NCBI GenBank assembly: GCA_020635255.1
Contig: JACKAC010000002.1
Span: forward strand, 930,001 to 994,000
Direction of reading: 5' to 3'
Origin: Ignavibacteriales bacterium
GTDB lineage: Bacteria > Bacteroidota > Ignavibacteria > Tepidaquicellales > Tepidaquicellaceae
Length of the DNA stretch: 64,000 nt
Within the stretch, counting starts at the first letter, position 1. Every line of letters starts with the position of its first letter. The notes beneath the pieces were generated by a model. It worked only from the letters and a program-made list of their open reading frames with translations, searched no databases and was not told the origin of the DNA. Both the position numbers and the translations under genes were made by a program. Positions 42,049 through 51,079 of the stretch are shown one piece after another.

Positions 42049-44735
42049 TTCTTCTCTTTTTTACTTTTCGCGGAGCTGAGGATCAGCCTGTCGTGCCAGT
42101 CTGTTGCCGGGAATGTGTCTATTGGATAGAATTTTTTTCCTTCATCCTTTCTCTTAACCGGATTTTTCATTTCACCGTATTCGAACATCTCTTTCTCAGC
42201 GTCATAATATTTTTCGAGATCTGGAGACGCTGTTATCGTTTGTGAAATTAAATTCTTTGCCGAAAATCCCTTTTGAGGGTTGTCCGGCGCTATAATGAAC
42301 AGCCTCTCAGCCGCTCTTGTGAATGCCACATAAACGAGATTCAGATTATCAATGTATGACTGCGCTTTTTCCAACTGCATGTCATCGTTGAGGAATGTAT
42401 TCTCCAGCGAGTTTGTGGCTCTGACCAGGTACGGCGCGGCTTCGTTAAAGGGTTCTCTCTCCGGTGACACCCAGATGGTGTTTTTGAATCCTTCGTAAAA
42501 GATCCAGTTAGCGAACGGAATTATCACAACAGGTTTCTCGAGACCTTTTGCCTTATGGACGGTGTAAATATTAACCGCGTCTTCCTCGCCGGAAATGGTG
42601 ATGGACTTCTTATCTTTATTTTCTTCCCACCATTCAATGAATCCCGCCAGGTCGTTATTAACCTTTGTGGAATAATCGAGAATTATGTCCTGAAAGCGGA
42701 GCAAGTACGCATCGTTTTTCATGTTCAATCCAAATATTCTCACGATTTCCTCTACGAGCTCTACCAGCGAAAATTTATTCAGGCTGAACGTCCTTTTGGC
42801 AAATTCTTCCGGCATCCTCTCTTTGAAAAGCTCACCCCTGTCGCTGAATATAATGTGCGGATCAATTTTCTCGTGCTTAATCTTTGTCAGGTAATAATAC
42901 AATATCTGTGCGCGGGCTATACCGTCCTTCCAGTTGTTTAAATATTTTATTATGTTCACAAGGAATTTTACCGTGTAGCTGGAATTAAGATTCGACGAGT
43001 CGGGGGAAATAACACGGATATCGCGTTCCAAAAGGTATTCGGTAATTTGTTTTGCTTCCCGGTTGGTTCTCGTCAGTATCATTATATCTTTCTTCGAATA
43101 CCCGTCATCAAGCGCCTGCTCTACGCGCATAAGGGTGTACTTCATTGCTTTCTCATATCTTTTCTCTGTGTCCGGTTCGGAAATTAATTTCACATTTACA
43201 TACCCGCCTTCTTTTTGCTTCTCCTGTTTTACTTCCCGGAAGGTAGTCGCCACCATTTCTATGTGTCTGTCATCTATCTCCGGTTCAATATGCTGTAACG
43301 AATTAACAAAAAAGATATTATTGAAATCTATTATATTTTCACCGCTCCTGTAATTCTGTTCCAGGGGCAGGCGTTCTATCATTTCCCCGAACTCAGTGAA
43401 CTCATTTTCTATCCCGCTCAAAAGCTCCCGCTCTCCGCCTCTCCATCGGTAGATAGCCTGTTTTGAGTCGCCTACAACGAGGGCGGTATTGCCGCTTCCA
43501 AGGGCATCCTTGATTAGAGGGGAGAGGTTCCTCCACTGAAACTCAGATGTGTCCTGGAATTCGTCTATAAGATAATGTTTGAAATGGCTACCGATCTTTT
43601 CGTAAATGAAAGGCGCTTCGTCTTTTGTTATCATCGATTTCAGCAAGCGGTTAGTATCCGAGATAAGGAAAACATTCTTTTCTTTCCTGTATTCTTTCAG
43701 ACTTTCTTCGATGTCAGCAAGAATGCCCGCGACGTAAATATTTTTTTGGATCTCGATGGCAGTGTTATATTCCATGAAGTTCTCATCATAGTATGTCAGC
43801 ACATTATTGAGAACGTCTCTCAGTCCTGCATTCAGGCAGTCTAGAATAGTCTTTTTGTTGCGCGAGGTTTTGGAAGCCCAGTTATCGTCGTGCTCCTGCG
43901 CTTCAAAAACCCTTGTAGTGGGTTTGTAATCTTTCTTTTTACCGATCTTATAAACAAGGTAAGCTGCGACCCCGCTCGTTCCATAAGCGAAATCTTTCAC
44001 TCCAAGAGTATACTCGTTCATTAATTCTTGCGCTCTGAGAGAATAGTTCATCATCGTCTGTTCGAAAGTGTCAGTAATATTTCCTAATGTTACGATAAAA
44101 TCCCTTACCCTTTGCTTGTCATCTTTATCCTTTTTGTCGATGCCTTCCTGGAGCTTGTGGTACCGCTCGTAGAATAGCTCTTTACCGTTCCTATAAATAT
44201 CCTGCTCGATGTTCCAGCCTTTATCCCTGTCAATAAGGTTGAATACGAATTCCTCGAGGTACTCAGCCAAATTTGCATCTGTATTTATCCTGTTGAGCAT
44301 GCTATCGGTAGCCGATGCGATTACAAGGTCCTGATCCAATTCAAGCTCATATCCTATCTGTAATTCCAGTTCTCTAGCAAATGCTCTCACAACCTTCTGG
44401 AAAAAGCTGTCTATAGTCTGTATGTGAAAATTAGAGTAATGGTGGAGTATATTTTCGAGAACTTTATTAGCCTGTGTTTCAAGATCATGATTGGGGTATC
44501 TCTCCTGTAGCTTCGTGTAGTAGACACTTTTCTTATTACCACGCGCGATCTCCATCAATGTTGAGATGATCCTTGTCTTCATCTCTTCCGTCGCCTTATT
44601 GGTGAACGTGATAGCAAGGATGTGCTTATAATCTTCCGGGTTTTCTATTACAAGGTAGAGGAATTCCATTATCAGGTTAAATGTCTTGCCTGATCCCGCC
44701 GATGCTGTTAGTATTTTAAATGCCTTATCGGACAA
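42045..44735 (-). CDS. addA: AddA-like UvrD/Rep-family helicase lacking the C-terminal nuclease
   Basis: An 896-residue superfamily 1 helicase: Walker A LTASAGSGKTFNLIMEF (residues 9-25), LAITFTNKATEEMKTRI, Walker B YLIDEFQDTSEFQW, GDSKQAIYRWRGGE, LEQNYRSGENIIDFNN, VNIYTVHKAKGLEKPVVII and VAFTRAAERLFII, all motifs I to VI in order. AddA usually reaches about 1200 residues with a second nuclease. Here the protein ends about 75 residues after motif VI, at SAKSKKEKK, with no PD-DxK domain. So nuclease activity should reside in AddB only. First gene of the pair. Confidence 0.9.
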   Translation of the reverse strand: MSDKAFKILTASAGSGKTFNLIMEFLYLVIENPEDYKHILAITFTNKATEEMKTRIISTLMEIARGNKKSVYYTKLQERYPNHDLETQANKVLENILHHYSNFHIQTIDSFFQKVVRAFARELELQIGYELELDQDLVIASATDSMLNRINTDANLAEYLEEFVFNLIDRDKGWNIEQDIYRNGKELFYERYHKLQEGIDKKDKDDKQRVRDFIVTLGNITDTFEQTMMNYSLRAQELMNEYTLGVKDFAYGTSGVAAYLVYKIGKKKDYKPTTRVFEAQEHDDNWASKTSRNKKTILDCLNAGLRDVLNNVLTYYDENFMEYNTAIEIQKNIYVAGILADIEESLKEYRKEKNVFLISDTNRLLKSMITKDEAPFIYEKIGSHFKHYLIDEFQDTSEFQWRNLSPLIKDALGSGNTALVVGDSKQAIYRWRGGERELLSGIENEFTEFGEMIERLPLEQNYRSGENIIDFNNIFFVNSLQHIEPEIDDRHIEMVATTFREVKQEKQKEGGYVNVKLISEPDTEKRYEKAMKYTLMRVEQALDDGYSKKDIMILTRTNREAKQITEYLLERDIRVISPDSSNLNSSYTVKFLVNIIKYLNNWKDGIARAQILYYYLTKIKHEKIDPHIIFSDRGELFKERMPEEFAKRTFSLNKFSLVELVEEIVRIFGLNMKNDAYLLRFQDIILDYSTKVNNDLAGFIEWWEENKDKKSITISGEEDAVNIYTVHKAKGLEKPVVIIPFANWIFYEGFKNTIWVSPEREPFNEAAPYLVRATNSLENTFLNDDMQLEKAQSYIDNLNLVYVAFTRAAERLFIIAPDNPQKGFSAKNLISQTITASPDLEKYYDAEKEMFEYGEMKNPVKRKDEGKKFYPIDTFPATDWHDRLILSSAKSKKEKK

Positions 44736-44824
44736 CTATATCCTTTGTATTTATGTAGTGGTATTTGTTTGGTAACTGAATAAATAAGGAATTTATTCTA
44801 TTTTTTTCTTTATTAAAATGTAAT

Positions 44825-45511
44825 ATGAGCTTGATAGCGGTAATAGGAGATCTTCACGGGTGTATAGGCACTCTTAGGAGCATATATCCTAAATTGAAGG
44901 AAAAAACGGACGAGATATATTCTGTGGGTGATATAATAGATAGGGGACCGGATCCGAAAGCTGTAGTGGAGTTTTGTATGGATAATGGTATTAAATGCGT
45001 CCGTGGTAACCACGAGGACATTTTGCTCAAAGTAATCGGCGTGGAGGAGGACCGCCCTTATATTAGTCCTAAACAGCGTCTCGAAAATCATATCCTTAAC
45101 GGCGGTGACGAAACAATACGCTCATACACGGACTCATACGAACAGGATGTCAAGGCATACCGCAGGGAGGTTGAGTCGAGCGGTCATCTCGACTACATAC
45201 TCAGTTTTCCGTTTAAAAGAGAGTTCGACGGTGTTGTAATTACTCATGCAGGGATTGCGGAAGGTACAGAGGACGTGATATGGCACAGGAAAGAGGTGAT
45301 GAAGCTCCCGAAACTGCAGATATTCGGACATACCCCTATGCCGGAAGTTGATTATCAAAAAGGATGGTATGCTAATATCGATACGGGATGTGTCTATGCA
45401 GAGAGAGGATATGGGAATCTAACAGCTGTGCTCGTTGACAGCGATACTGGTGAAGTCGCTGAATTTATTACTGAAAAAAACGTTGGGGAATATTCGGATC
45501 ATGATGTATAG
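44825..45511 (+). CDS. PPP-family serine/threonine phosphatase-like metallophosphoesterase
   Basis: A 228-residue enzyme with the three PPP/metallophosphoesterase motifs: IGDLHGCI (GDxHG), VGDIIDRGPDP (GDxxDRG) and VRGNHEDI (GNHE), then distal histidines in VITHAGI and IFGHTPM. These coordinate two metal ions. Bacterial enzymes like this dephosphorylate proteins or diadenosine polyphosphates; the substrate is not clear. Starts at ATG 44825. Its end overlaps the following secreted-protein gene by 11 bases. Confidence 0.9.
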   Translation: MSLIAVIGDLHGCIGTLRSIYPKLKEKTDEIYSVGDIIDRGPDPKAVVEFCMDNGIKCVRGNHEDILLKVIGVEEDRPYISPKQRLENHILNGGDETIRSYTDSYEQDVKAYRREVESSGHLDYILSFPFKREFDGVVITHAGIAEGTEDVIWHRKEVMKLPKLQIFGHTPMPEVDYQKGWYANIDTGCVYAERGYGNLTAVLVDSDTGEVAEFITEKNVGEYSDHDV

Positions 45512-45890
45512 ATTTATTTTTTTAATATTATTTTTTGCTGTTTTTGTTCCTGATTCCCGCGCCCAGGTCGTTAAGATCGTTGCGGAAGAATGGAATATCT
45601 ACAACGATTCACTCGGCAAATTCGAATCGCAGGGAGATGAGCTTGTATTTGTTGAGTTCGACCGTGAGAAAATGCAGATCAGGGTTAGTCATGGAGAATA
45701 CATCACACGTACCTATATGGTGCTGTCTATTGAGGATAAGGAGGTTGACGGGCAGACCGCTCTCTACTGGAATCTATATGATACCGATTACCTGCGTGTT
45801 GCTTTTATACCGGAGATGATAATGTTCATTGACCATGGTGGAAATAAAGCCATGGTGCTTACGAATCTAACATTTCTTAGCCCCGAGTAG
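45501..45890 (+). CDS. Small secreted protein of unknown function
   Basis: About 129 residues starting MMYRFIFLILFFAVFV, a signal peptide probably cut after DSRA, then a mature beta-rich domain (VVKIVAEEWNIYNDS, ELVFVEFDREKMQIRVSHGE, RTYMVLSIEDKE, ALYWNLYDTDYLRVAFIPE). I do not recognise it. A longer in-frame start at 45435 lies inside the phosphatase gene and lacks a signal peptide, so I prefer 45501 (or 45504). It is translationally coupled to the phosphatase by overlap. Confidence 0.6.
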   Translation: MMYRFIFLILFFAVFVPDSRAQVVKIVAEEWNIYNDSLGKFESQGDELVFVEFDREKMQIRVSHGEYITRTYMVLSIEDKEVDGQTALYWNLYDTDYLRVAFIPEMIMFIDHGGNKAMVLTNLTFLSPE

Positions 45891-45943
45891 TAGATGAAAA
45901 TTGTCATTTCTCAATTCCTGTTTTTTGTATAGCTTAATCCCGT

Positions 45944-46330
45944 ATGAAAAGAACAGCATTAAATTCCATCGCCATTGTAATGGTGGTTATGCTTTTTCTC
46001 CAGACCAATTATCTGCTGGTATTTTACGGGCTTTTCCAGCTTAACCGCAAAGCACTTACGGAGGAAGTATGCGAAAAGAAAGTGGAAGGTTGTAATGCAT
46101 GCTGTTATCTGAATAAAAAGATGAATGAAGATGAACAGAATTCGCAAACGGCTCCCGACCCGGTCAGAAAACCCGCAACAAAAGAGAACATAAAACTTTC
46201 CGAATACGTAGTTAACTTTATTAATCTTGCTAATATATCTTACAATGATCTGCTAAATTACACGCGGATTAGCGAATCGCTCTATTCGTCGGGATACTTT
46301 GGCTCAATAGACCACCCGCCAAAGGCTTAA
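45944..46330 (+). CDS. Cys-containing membrane-anchored protein, predicted metal-related
   Basis: A 128-residue protein: N-terminal hydrophobic helix (LNSIAIVMVVMLFLQTNYLLVFYGLF), then VCEKKVEGCNACCYLNKKM with four cysteines in a short stretch, then a polar tail. The helix-then-Cys-cluster layout recalls small Bacteroidota proteins that sit beside copper-handling and TonB genes, but I cannot name a family. The next two genes (His-rich lipoprotein, barrel with CxxCxC) share this theme. Confidence 0.55.
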   Translation: MKRTALNSIAIVMVVMLFLQTNYLLVFYGLFQLNRKALTEEVCEKKVEGCNACCYLNKKMNEDEQNSQTAPDPVRKPATKENIKLSEYVVNFINLANISYNDLLNYTRISESLYSSGYFGSIDHPPKA

Positions 46331-46365
46331 TTCTTTTATTAAAGTATAATAAGGTCATGTGGGGA

Positions 46366-46386
46366 GGCGCAATGTGTCTTTGCGTC
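46366..46386 (+). promoter_or_regulatory. RNA hairpin in the leader of the His-rich lipoprotein gene
   Basis: GGCGCAA (46366-46372) pairs with TTGCGTC (46380-46386) with one G-U pair, loop TGTGTCT. It lies between the two genes, 44 bases before the next start, and is not followed by a T run, so it is not a normal terminator. Its role is unknown. Confidence 0.3.
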
Positions 46387-46430
46387 TGATCGTGCTTTAT
46401 TATTGTAAAATTTAAAAAGAATTAAACCAA

Positions 46431-47258
46431 ATGGAAAAACTATTCAATATTACGTTTGTTTTATTGTTGTTTACAGCAATCACTTTATTTACAGGATGCA
46501 GTGATGATACAAATCCAACTGCCCCTCAGGGACCGAATACGTCATCCTATGTTTATCTTGGTGAGCAGTATGCCATAGGTGGAAGAGCTAAAGTTATGTT
46601 GTATTCGGGTGACTCTCTCTTTACAGGGTATAACAGAATATATTTAGTGCTTTATGATTCGTTAACTAATGATCTAATAGAAGATGCTCACATCGAGTTC
46701 GAACCAGTAGATCATGGTTCAGGCGCGCCTGTTGAAAACCCCGATCAAAATGCGGTTAATGGTGTCTTCTCGGGTGCAGTTGTATTTACCGAAGCGCAAA
46801 CTACTGACGATCTGCGTCACTGGCATTTCCATATACACGTCCATAACCATGAAGCCCCGGGTGAACCCGAAGGCGAAGCTGAATTCGAAGGTTTCCACAT
46901 AAAAGATACTCCGGAGAAAATGTTCGTTTACTCACCGGACACTACTACTTCCTATGTATTTGCGTTGATCGATCCGCAAAGCCCGGTACAGGGGTCCAAT
47001 AATTTTGAGATTCTTGTAAGTCAAAAAGTTGGTGTCGAATACCAGGCATTCCCATGGTTCACCTTTACCAATATCAAGGTGCAGGAGATAGGTTCGGGAG
47101 TTTTGTCTACAGGCAATTCCGATCCAATAACAACCGGAAACGGACGGTATGCAGGAACGATAAATCTGCCCTCATCCGGAACTTGGAATGTGAAAATGGA
47201 TTTCTCTCACAGCGGAGTAACAAATTCGGGAGATTTCTTCCAGATAAATCTGTATTGA
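46431..47258 (+). CDS. His-rich lipoprotein with YtkA-like domain
   Basis: A 275-residue lipoprotein: signal peptide with lipobox FTGC (Cys 23), then two beta-sandwich-like units. The first resembles YtkA-type domains (GYNRIYLVLYDSLTNDLIEDAHIEFEPV, APVENPDQNAVNGVFSGAVVF) and contains the metal-like stretch RHWHFHIHVHNHE. The second (residues 165-275) repeats FTFTNIKVQ, GRYAGTINLPSSGTWNVKMDFSH. YtkA-domain lipoproteins are seen beside copper resistance genes; the histidine cluster supports metal binding. That function is inferred. Confidence 0.7.
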   Translation: MEKLFNITFVLLLFTAITLFTGCSDDTNPTAPQGPNTSSYVYLGEQYAIGGRAKVMLYSGDSLFTGYNRIYLVLYDSLTNDLIEDAHIEFEPVDHGSGAPVENPDQNAVNGVFSGAVVFTEAQTTDDLRHWHFHIHVHNHEAPGEPEGEAEFEGFHIKDTPEKMFVYSPDTTTSYVFALIDPQSPVQGSNNFEILVSQKVGVEYQAFPWFTFTNIKVQEIGSGVLSTGNSDPITTGNGRYAGTINLPSSGTWNVKMDFSHSGVTNSGDFFQINLY

Positions 47259-47282
47259 TGTAAATTTAAAAGAACAGAAAAA

Positions 47283-48284
47283 ATGAAAAGTCTTATTATA
47301 ATACTTTTAGCTTTGGTCATAGCCGGAAATGTACACGCGGACGATAAGTATGGGGAGTTCAGCAGATATCTTTCGAAAGAGCTTGAAAAGCAGTATAAAC
47401 TTTTTAAACCTGAATGCGACCTCTGCGCATGCTATCTGGGCATAGACCCAAGTTACAACAGCAGTCAGATCAGTCTGCGGTATTCCAGCTTCAAATACTA
47501 TTCCGAAGGAATCCCTGTCGAATCCGACCCGAATGTCGATCATGGTGATACGGGTACAGATCCCTCCACCGAGTATTATAACCGTGTGGAAGTAACCGGA
47601 CGCTATTATATGAACCCGTCTGTAAGATTCCTGATAAACATTCCTTATTCGTTAAATAATATTGACGGGAAGCGTATAAAGGATTTCGGAGATGTTAGTG
47701 TGATCGGACAATACCAGCTTTACAATACACGCGTCGAAGCGGAGACGGATTTTCGTAACAGGGTATTTGTTGGAGGCGGAGTAAAAGCTCCAACCGGAGC
47801 TTACAATAAGTCCATCGTTTACGGTGAAGTCGAACCTCACTTCCAGCCCGGTACGGGAAGCTTTGACTTTCTGCTGAGCGGTACTTATCTGGCAAGATAC
47901 AAGAGCAATCTCGGATTAAGCACCGATGTTATCTATACTATCAATACGACTAACAGCAACGAGTACCGTTTCTCTAATAGATTCAATGTAACATCCACTT
48001 TGTTTTACATAATAAATGCCGGGAAAAGGACTCACACCGGAACTGAATGGACGTTCCTCCCGCATTCCGGGGTATATTTGGAGTCAGCCGGTTTGGATAC
48101 CCAGGATGGCGTTAATGTGGATGATTCCGGTGGTTCGGTATTATTTGCAACTGGCGGGATAGACATATATTACAATCAATTTGACATTAGTTTTACTTAT
48201 CAGGGACCTGTAAGCCAGTCTTTAAACGGCGATCAGCCACAAAATAAGTATAGATTTTATATAGGCGCAGGGTATTCTTTCTAG
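47283..48284 (+). CDS. Outer-membrane beta-barrel with N-terminal CxxCxC motif
   Basis: A 333-residue protein with signal peptide (SLIIILLALVIAGNVHA) and a mature part of alternating amphipathic strands ending in KYRFYIGAGYSF, the aromatic C-terminal signal of outer-membrane barrels. Just before the first strand lies ECDLCACYLGIDPSYNSS (CxxCxC), a motif that could bind a metal at the periplasmic mouth. Similar barrels in Bacteroidota are labelled transporter or phenol-degradation protein. Last gene of the metal-like trio; a terminator follows. Confidence 0.7.
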   Translation: MKSLIIILLALVIAGNVHADDKYGEFSRYLSKELEKQYKLFKPECDLCACYLGIDPSYNSSQISLRYSSFKYYSEGIPVESDPNVDHGDTGTDPSTEYYNRVEVTGRYYMNPSVRFLINIPYSLNNIDGKRIKDFGDVSVIGQYQLYNTRVEAETDFRNRVFVGGGVKAPTGAYNKSIVYGEVEPHFQPGTGSFDFLLSGTYLARYKSNLGLSTDVIYTINTTNSNEYRFSNRFNVTSTLFYIINAGKRTHTGTEWTFLPHSGVYLESAGLDTQDGVNVDDSGGSVLFATGGIDIYYNQFDISFTYQGPVSQSLNGDQPQNKYRFYIGAGYSF

Positions 48285-48312
48285 ATTTTCACACCTCATT
48301 TTTTGTTAGCGT

Positions 48313-48357
48313 AAAGCCTGATTTTACACCGAAAAATTCGGTGGGTCAGGCTTTTTT
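48313..48357 (+). terminator. Rho-independent terminator after the barrel gene
   Basis: AAAGCCTGA (48313-48321) pairs with TCAGGCTTT (48346-48354), and an inner stem CACCGAA/TTCGGTG (48327-48333/48337-48343) stacks on it. Six T residues end the element. Confidence 0.9.
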
Positions 48358-48449
48358 ATTCATTGAAAAACACACCTAAATTACTTATATTTAAAGGATT
48401 TAGATGTTCCATATCCTAAATATTTATGGGGTTTCTAGGTCCAAATGAT

Positions 48450-48522
48450 GGGGCTATAGCTCAGCTGGTAGAGCGTTTCGTTCGCAATGAAAAGGTCAGG
48501 GGTTCGACTCCCCTTAGCTCCA
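48450..48522 (+). tRNA. tRNA-Ala, anticodon CGC
   Basis: A 73-base cloverleaf: acceptor GGGGCTA (48450-48456) pairs with TAGCTCC (48515-48521) with the alanine identity pair G3-U70, discriminator A 48522. The D arm contains AGCTCAGCTGGTAGAGC; anticodon stem TTTCG/TGAAA with loop TTCGCAA gives anticodon CGC (reads GCG); T arm AGGGGTTCGACTCCCCT. No CCA is encoded. The base after the discriminator is C, but AG follows, so CCA is added by enzyme. Confidence 0.95.
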
Positions 48523-48557
48523 CAGAATATTAAAAATAAGTAAACATAACCCAATAA

Positions 48558-51050
48558 ATGTCCAATAACGAAAAGATTATTCCCGTCAATATAGAAGAGG
48601 AAATGAAGTCCTCGTATATTGACTATTCCATGTCTGTAATTGTTTCTCGTGCGCTTCCCGATGTAAAAGACGGATTAAAACCCGTTCACAGGCGCGTGCT
48701 TTTTGGTATGAGTGAGCTTGGGCTTGCCCCCAACCGCCCGTACAAAAAATCAGCGCGTATTGTTGGTGAGGTGCTTGGTAAGTATCACCCGCACGGCGAT
48801 AAGGCTGTTTATGATACCATGGTGAGATTAGTGCAGGACTTTTCTCTGAGATATCCGCTTGTCGATGGGCAGGGAAACTTCGGTTCAGTAGACGGTGATT
48901 CACCTGCTGCAATGAGGTATACTGAGGCACGTCTTGCCCGTATATCCGAGCTCATGCTCCGTGATCTTGAAAAAGACACCGTTAACTTTATTCCTAATTT
49001 CGATGACACGCTACAGGAGCCGGTCGTGCTTCCTTCTGCATTTCCGAATCTTCTTGTGAACGGTTCCAACGGTATCGCGGTTGGTATGGCGACTAATATT
49101 CCACCGCACAATCTATCGGAAGTAATTGATGGCACAATCCACCTGATTGATAATCCTATCACCAAGGAAGTTGAAAAAGATAAGAAAAAGTTTAAATCCG
49201 CTGTGAAGGAACTAATGAAGCATATCACGGCTCCGGATTTTCCTACAGGCGGAATAATCTACGGCTATGACCCTGTAGTGGATGCATATACGACAGGGCG
49301 GGGAAGAGTATTGCTCCGTGCAGTAGCCGGTATTGAAGAGCAGAAGAACGGCAGGATGAGCATAGTTGTTACGGAGATTCCATACCAGGTAAATAAGGCT
49401 TCTCTCATTGAGAATATAGCCCAACTTGTCAGGGATAAGAAGTTCGAAGATATCGCATCTATAAACGATGAGAGCGACAGGGACGGTATGCGTATCGTTA
49501 TTGGGCTCAAACGTGATGGTAACCCGCATGTTGTCCTAAATAAGCTGTTCAAATATACCCAGATGCAGATCACATTTGGTATAATAATGCTGGCTTTGCA
49601 TGAGGGTGTCCCAAAGGTGATGCAGCTGCATGAAATGATTCAGCATTTTATTACCCACAGGCTCGATGTCATCGTTCGCAGAACAAAGTTCGAACTCGAC
49701 CAGGCTGAGAAACGCGCGCATATTCTTGAAGGTTATATCATTGCCCTGGATAATATCGATGCTGTTATAGCTCTTATCAAAAAATCCAAGGATACTCCAA
49801 CTGCGAGGGAAGGTTTAATGAAGAAATTCAAGCTTTCCGAAATACAGGCGCAAGCTATACTGGATATGCGTTTGCAGAGATTGACGGGGCTTGAAAGGAA
49901 AAAGATAGAGGACGAATATAAACAGCTTCTCAAAACTATTGAGATGCTCAAAGCTATTCTAAAGAGCGAATCGAAGAGGAAAACCATCCTTAAAGATGAA
50001 TTACTCGAGATCAAGAAAATCTATGGTGACGAGAGAAGAACAAAGATAATTCATAACGTCGAAAAGATGTCCGACGAGGATATGATGAAACAGCTCGTAA
50101 AGGAAGAGGACGTGGTTATTACCATTTCCAATAAGGGCTTCATAAAGCGGATTCCCGCATCATCCTATAAGTCACAGGGCAGGGGAGGCAAAGGTATTAC
50201 AGCCGCTTCTACAGGAAGTGATGACGAGGATTTCATCGAATACATGTTCATTGGTTCGACGCACCAGTATATTATGTTCTTTACCGATAAAGGTAAATGT
50301 TACTGGCTAAAGGTTTATGATATTCCAGAGGGAAGCAGGACTTCCCGCGGTAAATCTATTCTCAATCTTATTGCAAAGGAAAAGGATGAGAAGATAAATT
50401 CCTATGTGGTGGTGAAAGACTTCAATGAGGAATTGTTTGTTACCATGGTAACGAGCAATGGTGTAATAAAGAAGACAAAACTGGACGCTTATTCCAATAT
50501 CCGCCGTAACGGCATTCAGGCAATAAACCTCAATAAAGGTGATGAACTCGTGAACGTGCGTCTTACTAATGGATCACAGGAGATACTCATTGGTACAGCC
50601 AAAGGGCAGGCGATACGGTTTAACGAGTCCAATGTTCGTGATATGGGCAGAACCGCAACCGGTGTTAAGGGTATATCTCTTGCCAAAGGTGACTTTGTTG
50701 TTGAGCTCGTAGCTGTTTCCAGGGCAAGCGCCTCCATTCTCGTTGTTACATCGGAAGGCTACGGTAAACGAAGCGACCTTGCCGATTACAGGATCACAAG
50801 CAGGGGCGGCAAAGGTGTCATTACCGTTAAGACCAGCCCCAAAGTTGGTGAACTTATTTCTATTAAGGAAGTCACTGACTCTGATGACCTCATGATCATC
50901 ACGACAAAGGGTATATTGATTAGGCAAAAGGTAAAAGATATCCGTGTGATGGGTAGAAATGCCCAGGGTGTTAAATTGATCAAATTAAACAAAGGTGATT
51001 CCATTTCAGCCGTTGCAAAAGTTGTAAAGAACGGTGCAGAAGAACAATAA
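48558..51050 (+). CDS. gyrA: DNA gyrase subunit A
   Basis: An 830-residue topoisomerase subunit. The N-terminal cleavage domain is canonical: SYIDYSMSVIVSRALPDVKDGLKPVHRR, GKYHPHGDKAVYDTMVR, DGQGNFGSVDGDSPAAMRYTEARL with the active tyrosine in RYTE. The C-terminal beta-pinwheel carries the GyrA box QGRGGKG (in SYKSQGRGGKGITA), which marks gyrase over topoisomerase IV. The position equal to E. coli Ser83, in the quinolone-binding helix, is Lys82 here; Asp87 is kept (D86). It follows the tRNA-Ala by 35 bases. Confidence 0.96.
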   Translation: MSNNEKIIPVNIEEEMKSSYIDYSMSVIVSRALPDVKDGLKPVHRRVLFGMSELGLAPNRPYKKSARIVGEVLGKYHPHGDKAVYDTMVRLVQDFSLRYPLVDGQGNFGSVDGDSPAAMRYTEARLARISELMLRDLEKDTVNFIPNFDDTLQEPVVLPSAFPNLLVNGSNGIAVGMATNIPPHNLSEVIDGTIHLIDNPITKEVEKDKKKFKSAVKELMKHITAPDFPTGGIIYGYDPVVDAYTTGRGRVLLRAVAGIEEQKNGRMSIVVTEIPYQVNKASLIENIAQLVRDKKFEDIASINDESDRDGMRIVIGLKRDGNPHVVLNKLFKYTQMQITFGIIMLALHEGVPKVMQLHEMIQHFITHRLDVIVRRTKFELDQAEKRAHILEGYIIALDNIDAVIALIKKSKDTPTAREGLMKKFKLSEIQAQAILDMRLQRLTGLERKKIEDEYKQLLKTIEMLKAILKSESKRKTILKDELLEIKKIYGDERRTKIIHNVEKMSDEDMMKQLVKEEDVVITISNKGFIKRIPASSYKSQGRGGKGITAASTGSDDEDFIEYMFIGSTHQYIMFFTDKGKCYWLKVYDIPEGSRTSRGKSILNLIAKEKDEKINSYVVVKDFNEELFVTMVTSNGVIKKTKLDAYSNIRRNGIQAINLNKGDELVNVRLTNGSQEILIGTAKGQAIRFNESNVRDMGRTATGVKGISLAKGDFVVELVAVSRASASILVVTSEGYGKRSDLADYRITSRGGKGVITVKTSPKVGELISIKEVTDSDDLMIITTKGILIRQKVKDIRVMGRNAQGVKLIKLNKGDSISAVAKVVKNGAEEQ

Positions 51051-51079
51051 TTGAAGAGTAATAATAACAGGAAATTTAA

